Translations under genes and position numbers: made by a program
In this document: positions 1 to 6,060 of the stretch, in pieces
Layout of the letters: every line of letters starts with the position of its first letter
How positions within the stretch are numbered: the first letter of the stretch is position 1
Notes under the pieces: generated by a model
What the model was told of the DNA's origin: nothing
The model's input: the letters and a program-made list of their open reading frames with translations, nothing else
Database searches by the model: none
From: Methylophilaceae bacterium
GTDB taxonomy: Bacteria > Pseudomonadota > Gammaproteobacteria > Burkholderiales > Methylophilaceae
NCBI GenBank assembly: GCA_010031285.1
Contig: RHAY01000042.1
Coordinates: 1 to 6,060, forward strand
Length of the DNA: 6,060 nucleotides
Direction of reading: 5' to 3'

Positions 1-67
1 ATCGCGCAATTTACCTTACATACCGCTAAGTGTCAACGATTATTTGTTTAAGAAGTCTAAAAACGCC

Positions 68-76
68 TGTGGATAA
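68..76 (-). promoter_or_regulatory. DnaA box upstream of dnaA
   Basis: TGTGGATAA is the reverse complement of TTATCCACA, a perfect match to the 9-bp DnaA box consensus TTATNCACA. It lies 139 bp before the dnaA ATG. A single box in a dnaA leader is the usual site of DnaA autoregulation in many bacteria; that role is inferred here. It could also belong to an origin that extends further upstream. Confidence 0.75.
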
Positions 77-130
77 CTTTGGTGGGTTCAGTTAAGATGA
101 TTTCCGTAAAGCAATCATTCCTAAAAGGCA

Positions 131-159
131 TTTTTACACCACTCTCGGTTCTCTAAAAT
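131..159 (+). promoter_or_regulatory. Candidate dnaA promoter (weak)
   Basis: A good -10-like hexamer TAAAAT lies at 154-159. Upstream are two overlapping -35-like choices: TTTTTA (131-136, 17-bp spacing, poor match) or TTTACA (133-138, better match but only 15-bp spacing). Either would place transcription start near 166 and give a leader of about 50 nt. In an AT-rich region such matches arise easily by chance, so this is only a suggestion. Confidence 0.3.
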
Positions 160-215
160 GCCAAATCAAGAAGAAGTTGTAAATTTAATACTATTTATTT
201 TGGATTTTGCCGTTA

Positions 216-1607
216 ATGGAAAATTTTTGGACTCACTGTCTCGAACGTTTTAAAAAAGAGCTCTCTGCCCAGCAATTCAACACCTGGATCAAACCGCTTA
301 AATTTGAACACGATCAACATAAAATTAAAATTTTAGCGCCCAATAAGTTTGTTCAACAATGGGTAAAAGATCGCTTTGCCCAAAAAATTGAAGTCTTGGC
401 GAAAGAGCAACTCCCTGACGTCACGAAAGTAGAGTTCGCCATACGTGCCATTAAAGAATCCATAGTGCCTAAAAAAGAAGCAGTTTTATCAAAAGCATTA
501 GTTATTTCGCCTCCGAACAATGTAGCCGAAGCTCCGGGTCATGAGACGACCAAAAAAAGTGCCGGCGGCACATTAAAAGAAGCCAAAGCTTCGGGCCTTA
601 ACCCTCATTTTACTTTTGAAAGTTTCGTAACAGGCAAAGCCAACCAGTTAGCATGTGCCGCAGCGATGCAAGTCGCCGAGAATCCAGGAAAAGCCTATAA
701 CCCACTATTTATATACGGTGGCGTGGGTTTAGGTAAGACACATTTAATTCAAGCGATTGGTAATCACTTAAAACATATTCAACCCGATGCAAAAATTAAA
801 TATCTTCATGCAGAACGTTATGTATCCGATGTCGTTAAAGCATATGAAAATAAATCATTTGATGCATTCAAAAAAAATTATCACTCATTAGATTTACTAT
901 TGATTGATGATATTCAATTCTTTGCAAAAAAAAATCGTACACAAGAAGAATTCTTTTACGCATTTAATACACTGATTGAAAATAAGAAACAAATTATTAT
1001 TACTTGCGATAGTTATCCAAAAGAAATTGAAGGTGTGGATGAGCGCTTGAGAACGCGTTTCAGCTGGGGACTCACAGTGGCTATTGAGCCACCAGAACTT
1101 GAAATGCGCGTTGCTATTCTGCTTAAAAAAGCAGAAGAAAATAAAATGAAAATTTCTGAAGAAGTTGCATTCTTCATTGCAAAACAAATTCGCTCTAACG
1201 TGCGTGAATTAGAAGGCGCATTAAATAGAATATTGGCCATGTCTAACTTTACAAAATCAGTGATTGATATTCATCTAGCGAAAGATGCACTTAAAGATTT
1301 AATCGCGGTACGTGGACGTCAAGTTAGTGTTGAGAATATTCAAAAAACGGTAGCCGAATATTTTAAAATTAAAATATCAGATATGTTGAGTAAAAAACGT
1401 TCGCGCAATTATTCAAAACCTAGACAACTTGCCATGGCTTTGACCAGAGAACTTACCAACTTAAGTTTTCCTGAAATTGGAGAAGCTTATGGCGGCAGAC
1501 ATCACACCACAGTGATGCATGCGTGTGAAGAAATCGAACAATTACGATTAAGTAATCAATCTATTGCACAAGACTTAGGGATTCTCAAGCAAGTCCTGAA
1601 GGGATAA
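216..1607 (+). CDS. dnaA: Chromosomal replication initiator protein DnaA
   Basis: DnaA is the AAA+ ATPase that binds DnaA boxes at oriC, forms a filament, melts the origin and helps load the replicative helicase. Counting from the ATG at 216 it has 463 residues (E. coli 467). Domain I is about 1-75 with the FW and NTWIKPL motifs; a variable linker follows to about 128; the AAA+ core has Walker A GGVGLGKT (168-175), Walker B with Asp231-Asp232, arginine finger Arg281 and sensor II Arg330. Domain IV starts near 370 and holds Arg395, matching E. coli Arg399, and the signature GGRHHTTVMHAC (426-437). His429 replaces the aspartate usual in E. coli (Asp433). A TTG at 207 would add three residues, but the ATG fits the family start better. 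Neither start has a clear ribosome binding site. DnaA boxes on both sides suggest autoregulation. Confidence 0.98.
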   Translation: MENFWTHCLERFKKELSAQQFNTWIKPLKFEHDQHKIKILAPNKFVQQWVKDRFAQKIEVLAKEQLPDVTKVEFAIRAIKESIVPKKEAVLSKALVISPPNNVAEAPGHETTKKSAGGTLKEAKASGLNPHFTFESFVTGKANQLACAAAMQVAENPGKAYNPLFIYGGVGLGKTHLIQAIGNHLKHIQPDAKIKYLHAERYVSDVVKAYENKSFDAFKKNYHSLDLLLIDDIQFFAKKNRTQEEFFYAFNTLIENKKQIIITCDSYPKEIEGVDERLRTRFSWGLTVAIEPPELEMRVAILLKKAEENKMKISEEVAFFIAKQIRSNVRELEGALNRILAMSNFTKSVIDIHLAKDALKDLIAVRGRQVSVENIQKTVAEYFKIKISDMLSKKRSRNYSKPRQLAMALTRELTNLSFPEIGEAYGGRHHTTVMHACEEIEQLRLSNQSIAQDLGILKQVLKG

Positions 1608-1614
1608 TTAAACC

Positions 1615-1647
1615 TTGTGGAATAGTTGTGGATGAATTGTGGATAAG
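1615..1647 (-). repeat. Three tandem 11-bp DnaA-box repeats
   Basis: Three consecutive 11-mers stand back to back with no gap: TTGTGGAATAG, TTGTGGATGAA and TTGTGGATAAG. Each contains a 9-bp box on the minus strand. The box at 1638-1646 is perfect (TGTGGATAA), the one at 1627-1635 has one mismatch, and the one at 1616-1624 has two. The boxes thus weaken stepwise toward dnaA. The 11-bp step puts them on nearly the same helical face, which would favour cooperative DnaA loading (inference). Confidence 0.8.
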
Positions 1648-1673
1648 TAAAGGTTTATAAAAATATGTGTTTT

Positions 1674-1693
1674 TTATGCACAAATTATCCACA
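1674..1693 (+). repeat. Pair of perfect DnaA boxes, 11-bp step
   Basis: TTATGCACA (1674-1682) and TTATCCACA (1685-1693) both match TTATNCACA perfectly, point the same way and are separated by 2 bp. The second forms a perfect inverted repeat with the box at 1638-1646. These are the strongest predicted right-pointing DnaA sites in the origin. Confidence 0.85.
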
Positions 1694-1717
1694 GGAAATT
1701 ACAATAGAAATGCATAG

Positions 1718-1726
1718 TTATTCACA
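1718..1726 (+). promoter_or_regulatory. DnaA box TTATTCACA
   Basis: This is a perfect match to TTATNCACA. It begins 33 bp after the box at 1685, exactly three 11-bp steps, so it keeps the helical phase of the preceding pair. The intermediate positions (1696, 1707) do not hold recognisable boxes. Confidence 0.8.
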
Positions 1727-1760
1727 AGACAACTGATTGTTTATATTATGGTTTATAGGG

Positions 1761-1803
1761 TTATCCATAGAAAACCTCACCCTTATTACTATTATTAGAT
1801 TTA
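1761..1803 (+). promoter_or_regulatory. Candidate origin-unwinding element with DnaA-trio-like triplets
   Basis: A right-pointing near-perfect box TTATCCATA (1761-1769, one mismatch) is followed by a GC-rich patch CCTCACCC (1775-1782). Next come five contiguous triplets TTATTACTATTATTA (1783-1797), a GAT, and TTA (1801-1803). In the described basal unwinding system, a DnaA box is followed by a GC-rich spacer and repeats reading 3'-(G/A)AT-5' on the strand bound by DnaA, which appear as CTA/TTA on the other strand. The order and orientation here match. The 13-nt spacing between box and triplets is longer than I recall for Bacillus subtilis. Triplet-like runs are easy to get in AT-rich DNA, so this is a candidate. 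Confidence 0.55.
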
Positions 1804-1836
1804 TATATTAAAAAACATTAAATAAAGAAGAATGAT

Positions 1837-2937
1837 ATGAATATTAAAATTAATCGAGATGCTTTACTTAAACCACTCGCTAATGTTGTAAGCATTGTGG
1901 AACGTAAGCATGCACTTCCTATTCTTTCAAATATTTTAATTCAAGGTAAGGATGGTCAAGTAAAGCTCACGGCAACAGATTTGGAAATGCAAGTATCTTT
2001 GAGTTTTAAAGCAGACTTAAAAGAAGAAATTGCAACTACGATATCTGCAAGAAAATTTTTTGATATTACAAGATCATTACCCGATGATTGTGTGATTGAT
2101 ATCGCCATTAAAGATAGTCGTGTTGCAGTTAAAGCTAACAAGAGTCGTTTTGCAATTCAAACATTACCGGCAAAAGATTATCCTGTGATGACAAAAGCTT
2201 CTAGTGAAGCTGTAGTAATTACCATTTCTCAAATTCAACTAAAACGCTTATTAAAACAAGTTGAATTTGCCATGGCACAACAAGATATTCGCTATTACTT
2301 AAATGGATTGTTATTTGAAGTAAATGGTAATCAGTTAAATATTGTAGGTACTGATGGACATCGTTTAAGTTTTACTTCAATTCATTTAGATCAAAATTAC
2401 AACAAAACAGAAGTGATTCTTCCAAGAAAAACAGTGATTGAATTAATTAAACTGCTTAATGATTCAGAAGAGTTAGTATCTGTCGAGCTTTATAAGGGTC
2501 AAGTGAGTTTTGGTTTTAATGATATCCAGCTCATTTCAAAAGTCATTGATGGTAAATTTCCTGATTACACAAGAGTGATTCCAGAGGGACATAACAATCA
2601 ATTTACCATTGATCGCGCACAATTTTTAACATCACTTCAGCGCGCATCTATTTTATCTAATGAAAAATATCGCGGCATTCGCATGATGATTGCAGATAAC
2701 AACTTAAAACTCATTAGTACAAACACAGAACAAGAAGAAGCGGAAGAAGAATTAGAAATTCAATATCAACAAGATCCTATTGATATTGGTTTTAATGTGA
2801 CATACTTGATTGATGTGCTTACAAACATTCAAGACGAAAAAGTGAGCTTGGCTTTCTTGGATACGAACAGTAGTTGTTTGTTTACAATACCCAATAACAA
2901 TAACTATAAATATGTAGTGATGCCAATGCGCATCTAA
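1837..2937 (+). CDS. dnaN: DNA polymerase III beta sliding clamp DnaN
   Basis: DnaN forms a ring-shaped dimer around DNA and tethers polymerase III and other replication and repair proteins. The protein is 366 residues, the same as E. coli, with three clamp domains (about 1-120, 125-245 and 246-366). The partner-binding pocket keeps E. coli identities at the same numbers: Leu155, Thr172, Leu177, Pro242, Val247, Val360 and Met362, ending in MPMRI. The N-terminal motifs LPILSN and ATDLEMQ are typical. The start is the ATG at 1837, preceded by a modest AAGAAG ribosome-binding sequence (1825-1830). The gene follows the origin and lies 20 bp before gyrB with no recF between, so dnaN and gyrB are probably co-transcribed. 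No clear promoter was found in the origin gap, and nothing suggests truncation. Confidence 0.98.
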   Translation: MNIKINRDALLKPLANVVSIVERKHALPILSNILIQGKDGQVKLTATDLEMQVSLSFKADLKEEIATTISARKFFDITRSLPDDCVIDIAIKDSRVAVKANKSRFAIQTLPAKDYPVMTKASSEAVVITISQIQLKRLLKQVEFAMAQQDIRYYLNGLLFEVNGNQLNIVGTDGHRLSFTSIHLDQNYNKTEVILPRKTVIELIKLLNDSEELVSVELYKGQVSFGFNDIQLISKVIDGKFPDYTRVIPEGHNNQFTIDRAQFLTSLQRASILSNEKYRGIRMMIADNNLKLISTNTEQEEAEEELEIQYQQDPIDIGFNVTYLIDVLTNIQDEKVSLAFLDTNSSCLFTIPNNNNYKYVVMPMRI

Positions 2938-2957
2938 TTTACAGCAAAGAGAAACCT

Positions 2958-5375
2958 ATGGCTCAAAAGATAGACAATCAAGAATATAACTCAGACAGCA
3001 TTAAAATCTTAAAGGGTTTAGATGCGGTGCGAAAAAGACCGGGTATGTACATCGGCGACACCTCAGACGGCAGCGGCCTCCACCACATGGTGTTTGAAGT
3101 GCTTGATAATGCCATTGATGAGTCATTAGCGGGGCACTGTGATGATATTAAAATTATTATTCATCCAGATAACTCTGTCAGCATTTCAGATAATGGTCGC
3201 GGCATTCCAACAGATATTAAAGAGGATGATGAATTTAAACGCTCTGCTGCTGAAATTGTAATGACAGAACTTCATGCGGGTGGAAAGTTTGATCAAAATT
3301 CTTATAAAGTATCGGGTGGTTTACATGGTGTAGGCGTATCAGTCGTGAATGCACTATCAGAATGGCTCCGCTTAAAAGTGTGTCGTAATGGTAAGGTTTA
3401 TCAGATGGAATTTAAACGTGGTGAGCGCGTCGCACCTTTAGCAGAAATGGGTACGACTGATCGTCGAGGCACAGAAGTTCATTTCTTCCCATCAGCTGAA
3501 ACATTTACCAATATTGATTTTCATTATGAAATTCTAGCGAAACGTATACGCGAATTATCGTTCCTTAACAACGGCGTCAAAATGGAACTGATAGACCAAA
3601 GAACAAACAAATCAGAAAACTTTGCGTACTCAGGCGGTGTCAAAGGGTTTGTGGAATACATGAACCGCTCTAAATCTGTTTTGCATAAAAAACCATTCCA
3701 TGCTTTCGGTGAAAAAGATGGCATCAGTGTGGAAGTGTCTATGCAATGGAATGACTCTTACGGTGAAAATGTTCAGTGCTTTACCAATAACATTCCTCAA
3801 AGAGATGGCGGTACTCATTTAACGGGCTTACGCACAGCGATGACAAGGACACTCAATAATTTTATTGAGCAAAACGAACTCGCTAAAAAAGCAAAAGTAG
3901 AAACAACGGGCGACGATATGAGAGAAGGTCTCACATGTATACTCTCAGTGAAAGTCCCTGAGCCAAAATTTTCTTCTCAAACAAAAGATAAATTAGTTTC
4001 AAGTGAAGTGCAGCCGGTGGTATCTGATGTGGTGGCATCTAAACTTGCTGATTTCTTAGCTGAGAGTCCTGCAGATGCAAAAATTATTTGTAATAAAATT
4101 ATTGATGCTGCTCGCGCTCGTGAAGCCGCTCGAAAAGCGCGCGATATGACAAGACGAAAAGGCGCTATGGATTCAATGGGGCTTCCAGGAAAGCTAGCGG
4201 ACTGCCAAGAAAAAGATCCTTCATTATGTGAAATTTATTTGGTCGAGGGCGATTCTGCCGGAGGCTCTGCAAAGCAAGGCCGTGATCGTAAGAACCAAGC
4301 TATTCTTCCCTTAAAAGGAAAAATTTTAAACGTAGAAAAAGCACGTTTCGATAAATTATTATCTTCACAAGAGATTGCAACACTAATTACCGCATTAGGC
4401 ACAGGCATTGGTAAAGACGATTTTAATGTTGAGAAATTACGTTATCACCGAATTATTATTATGACTGATGCGGACGTCGACGGCGCACACATTCGAACTT
4501 TGCTTTTAACATTCTTCTATCGTCAAATGCCTGAGCTTGTTGAGCGAGGCCATATTTATATTGCACAACCACCGCTATTCAAGGTGAAGCAAGGTAAGCA
4601 CGAACAATATCTGAAAGATGAACAAGAGCTTGATCAATACTTACTTGAATCAGCAATTAAAGAAGCCACCTTGCTTACCAAAAAAGGCGGTAGTAATTTA
4701 ACTGGCGAAGCATTAGGTGAAATTGCAAGACAGATGGTATTAACAGAAGCCGTGATTCGCCGTATTGCCCCTCACTATGACGAAGCTGTATTACGCGCAA
4801 TTCTTCACGTAGGTGAGATTGATTTAACAAGCGAAGCGAAAGCCGAAAAAGTTGCACAAGCTATTAGAGAACGCCTCATTAATAAGAGCACTGAAAAATC
4901 AGAAGTCATTGTATCGCTTGATGAGGAAACCAAATCTTATAAATTGGCGGTGAATAAATTTGTACATGGTAATTTAGAAAGCTGTGTCATTGATACATTG
5001 TTCTTATCAAGCGGCGATTACCAACAACTATTAAAAACATCACAAATGCTTGATGGCTTAGTCGGTGATGGCGCTGTGATTCAGCGCGGTGAAAAATCAG
5101 AACCAGTTTTGAACTTTAAAGAAGCGCTTGACTGGCTATTAGGCGAAGCTAAACATAATTTAAATATACAACGTTATAAAGGTTTGGGAGAAATGAATCC
5201 CGAACAACTTTGGGAAACAACGATGGACCCTCATGTGCGTCGCTTGCTTAAAGTGCAAATTGAAGACGCCATTTCAGCTGATGAAATATTTTCAACACTT
5301 ATGGGCGACCAAGTGGAGCCGAGACGCGCATTCATTGAAAACAATGCTTTGGGAGCAAGCAATCTCGATATTTAG
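2958..5375 (+). CDS. gyrB: DNA gyrase subunit B
   Basis: GyrB is the ATPase subunit of DNA gyrase, which with GyrA introduces negative supercoils and relieves torsion ahead of the fork. The 805 residues match E. coli (804). The GHKL ATPase has catalytic Glu47, Asn51, Asp78 with GRGIP, and the QTK loop at 341-343. Arg143 corresponds to the coumarin-contact Arg136 of E. coli. The TOPRIM domain has Glu430 in EGDSAGG and Asp504, Asp506 and Asp508 in DADVDG. A variable stretch (about 560-730) is the insertion typical of Gram-negative GyrB, followed by QRYKGLGEMN (738-747). Full length separates it from ParE, which lacks the insertion. AAAGAG at 2946-2951 is a plausible ribosome site for the ATG at 2958. 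An unusual run of C-ending codons lies at 3048-3086. No terminator separates it from oxyR. Confidence 0.98.
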   Translation: MAQKIDNQEYNSDSIKILKGLDAVRKRPGMYIGDTSDGSGLHHMVFEVLDNAIDESLAGHCDDIKIIIHPDNSVSISDNGRGIPTDIKEDDEFKRSAAEIVMTELHAGGKFDQNSYKVSGGLHGVGVSVVNALSEWLRLKVCRNGKVYQMEFKRGERVAPLAEMGTTDRRGTEVHFFPSAETFTNIDFHYEILAKRIRELSFLNNGVKMELIDQRTNKSENFAYSGGVKGFVEYMNRSKSVLHKKPFHAFGEKDGISVEVSMQWNDSYGENVQCFTNNIPQRDGGTHLTGLRTAMTRTLNNFIEQNELAKKAKVETTGDDMREGLTCILSVKVPEPKFSSQTKDKLVSSEVQPVVSDVVASKLADFLAESPADAKIICNKIIDAARAREAARKARDMTRRKGAMDSMGLPGKLADCQEKDPSLCEIYLVEGDSAGGSAKQGRDRKNQAILPLKGKILNVEKARFDKLLSSQEIATLITALGTGIGKDDFNVEKLRYHRIIIMTDADVDGAHIRTLLLTFFYRQMPELVERGHIYIAQPPLFKVKQGKHEQYLKDEQELDQYLLESAIKEATLLTKKGGSNLTGEALGEIARQMVLTEAVIRRIAPHYDEAVLRAILHVGEIDLTSEAKAEKVAQAIRERLINKSTEKSEVIVSLDEETKSYKLAVNKFVHGNLESCVIDTLFLSSGDYQQLLKTSQMLDGLVGDGAVIQRGEKSEPVLNFKEALDWLLGEAKHNLNIQRYKGLGEMNPEQLWETTMDPHVRRLLKVQIEDAISADEIFSTLMGDQVEPRRAFIENNALGASNLDI

Positions 5376-5388
5376 TTTTACTTAATTT

Positions 5389-6060
5389 ATGACGCTCAGT
5401 GAATTAAGATTTGTGGTAGCTGTCGCTAAAGAAAAAAACTTCCGGCGTGCAGCAAGTAAATGTTTTGTGAGTCAACCTGCATTAAGTTTAGCTATTAAAA
5501 AATTAGAAGATGAACTTAATGTGTCATTGTTTGAGAGAAACCGCACCGAAGTCACCATCACTGAAATTGGTGAAAAAATTGTCGCACAAGCCAATCTTAT
5601 TTTAGAAGAAGTTGAAAAAATAAAATCTTTCGCCAAATCTGGCGGAGACCCTTTAGATGGTTTAATTAAAGTTGGCATGATTCACTCTGTGGGGCCTTAT
5701 TTATTGCCGCAAATTATTCCGATTCTAAGAAAATTAGCGCCAAAAATGCCATTAGAAGTTGAAGAAAATATAACTTCAAGCCTTGAAGTACAATTAAAAA
5801 ATGGACAAATTGATGCTGCAATTGTAGCCCTGCCCTTTAATATCGCAGGCATACAAGTCTTACCACTTTATAAAGAAGAATTTGTTGTTGCGGTGCCTAA
5901 TAATCATCCTTGGGCAGCGCGTAAAAACATTAGTCCAAAAGAATTAAGCGATGAAAAAGTATTACTTTTAAATAGTGGACATTGTTTTAGCTTGCAAGTG
6001 GTTGAATCCTGCCCGGATTTGTCCAAAAAAGGCGAAGTGCTTCAAGGCAATTCGCTTGAA
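5389..6060 (+). CDS. oxyR: OxyR-type LysR-family peroxide-sensing regulator (3' end outside window)
   Basis: The first 224 codons are present and the frame stays open to the window end; E. coli OxyR has 305. Residues 1-60 are a LysR-type helix-turn-helix (NFRRAASKCFVSQPALS), followed by the linker helix and the effector domain with VGPYLLPQIIP (101-111). The two cysteines that form the redox disulfide in E. coli OxyR fall at the same numbers, Cys199 (in GHCF) and Cys208. Thr129 and His198 are also kept, and Ser100 replaces Thr100. This pair separates OxyR from related LysR proteins such as CysB. Positions 201-202 are Ser-Leu instead of Arg-Asp. The ATG at 5389 is the first start after an in-frame TAA at 5383-5385. 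No Shine-Dalgarno sequence is visible in the 13-bp gap after gyrB. Such proteins activate peroxide defence genes (family knowledge); targets are not visible here. Confidence 0.9.
   Translation, partial: MTLSELRFVVAVAKEKNFRRAASKCFVSQPALSLAIKKLEDELNVSLFERNRTEVTITEIGEKIVAQANLILEEVEKIKSFAKSGGDPLDGLIKVGMIHSVGPYLLPQIIPILRKLAPKMPLEVEENITSSLEVQLKNGQIDAAIVALPFNIAGIQVLPLYKEEFVVAVPNNHPWAARKNISPKELSDEKVLLLNSGHCFSLQVVESCPDLSKKGEVLQGNSLE

Larger units (their letters stand above)
1..215. other. Non-coding region upstream of dnaA
   Basis: This leader holds no convincing gene on either strand. I looked for the divergent rpmH start often found next to dnaA in proteobacteria and did not see it, so if present it lies before the window. 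The stretch contains one perfect DnaA box (68-76) and a weak promoter-like pair (131-159). No strong Shine-Dalgarno sequence is visible just before the dnaA ATG at 216. No hairpin terminator was noticed. Confidence 0.7.
1608..1836. other. oriC: Probable chromosomal replication origin (oriC)
   Basis: The dnaA-dnaN gap is 229 bp, AT-rich and non-coding, with seven DnaA-box-like 9-mers. Left-pointing boxes lie at 1616, 1627 and 1638, and right-pointing boxes at 1674, 1685, 1718 and 1761. The two groups point away from each other around an AT-rich centre (1647-1673, 5 of 27 bases G/C). The last box is followed by a GC-rich patch, TTA/CTA triplets and an AT tract reaching dnaN, the order expected of an unwinding element. 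I see no GATC site, so Dam/SeqA-type control is not indicated, and no clear IHF consensus. Many bacteria have an origin between dnaA and dnaN. Origin function here is inferred from box density and position. Confidence 0.85.

Noticed and set aside
207..215. TTG start adding Met-Pro-Leu to DnaA
   Set aside because: The homologous start MENFW fits the ATG at 216, and the TTG has no better ribosome site.
158..253. A 31-codon open frame starting MPNQEEVV and overlapping the dnaA start
   Set aside because: It has no ribosome site or recognisable family, its ATG overlaps the candidate -10 element, and it runs out of frame into conserved dnaA coding sequence. It is probably chance.
1014..1022. TTATCCAAA, a DnaA-box-like 9-mer inside dnaA
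   Set aside because: It has one mismatch, stands alone, and encodes the conserved Tyr-Pro-Lys of the DnaA core, so the match is explained by coding.
897..1240. Minus-strand open frames inside dnaA, and similar ones inside dnaN, gyrB and oxyR
   Set aside because: They lie opposite highly conserved coding sequence, have low-complexity or unrecognisable translations, and lack start signals.
1737..1765. Promoter for dnaN within the origin (TTGTTT with downstream AT-rich hexamers)
   Set aside because: No -10 hexamer of good quality lies at 16-18 bp spacing, and AT-rich DNA gives many weak matches.
1832..1840. A two-codon ATG-ATA-TGA overlapping the dnaN start codon
   Set aside because: It could be a minimal upstream frame, but such overlaps are common in AT-rich DNA and the ribosome-binding sequence suits the ATG at 1837.

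Overview
This window is the replication-origin neighbourhood of a bacterial chromosome. The gene order is dnaA, a 229-bp origin-like gap, dnaN, gyrB and the first 224 codons of an oxyR-type regulator, all on the + strand. The proteins look proteobacterial. DnaN is exactly 366 residues with the E. coli numbering of the clamp pocket. GyrB is 805 residues and keeps the Gram-negative TOPRIM insertion. OxyR has its two redox cysteines at positions 199 and 208, as in E. coli. There is no recF between dnaN and gyrB. The DnaA N-terminus (AQQFNTWIKPL) and the OxyR cysteine region resemble betaproteobacterial homologues. With the AT-rich base composition this suggests a low-GC betaproteobacterium, possibly a Methylophilaceae-like (OM43/Methylopumilus type) lineage. 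The order or family is a guess from remembered sequence patterns, not a computed placement.

Layout: 1-215 is non-coding DNA upstream of dnaA, with one perfect DnaA box and a weak candidate promoter. 216-1607 is dnaA. 1608-1836 carries seven DnaA-box-like 9-mers: three left-pointing boxes in exact 11-bp tandem, then four right-pointing boxes, two of them 11 bp apart. The last box is followed by a short GC-rich stretch, a run of TTA/CTA triplets resembling DnaA-trios, and an AT-rich tract running to dnaN. I read this as oriC with its unwinding element on the dnaN side. 1837-2937 is dnaN, 2958-5375 is gyrB, and 5389-6060 is oxyR, cut by the window end.

The genes cooperate simply. DnaA binds and melts the origin, the DnaN clamp tethers the replicative polymerase, and GyrB (with GyrA encoded elsewhere) removes the positive supercoils made by the fork. 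Gaps of 20 bp (dnaN-gyrB) and 13 bp (gyrB-oxyR), with no visible terminator, suggest co-transcription. The oxidative-stress regulator is the only gene outside the replication theme.

I see no mobile element, CRISPR array, tRNA, rRNA or unknown protein family. The points most worth a second look are the origin architecture and three protein or sequence oddities: His429 in the DnaA DNA-binding motif, Ser201-Leu202 next to the OxyR redox cysteine, and a short patch of C-ending codons in gyrB.
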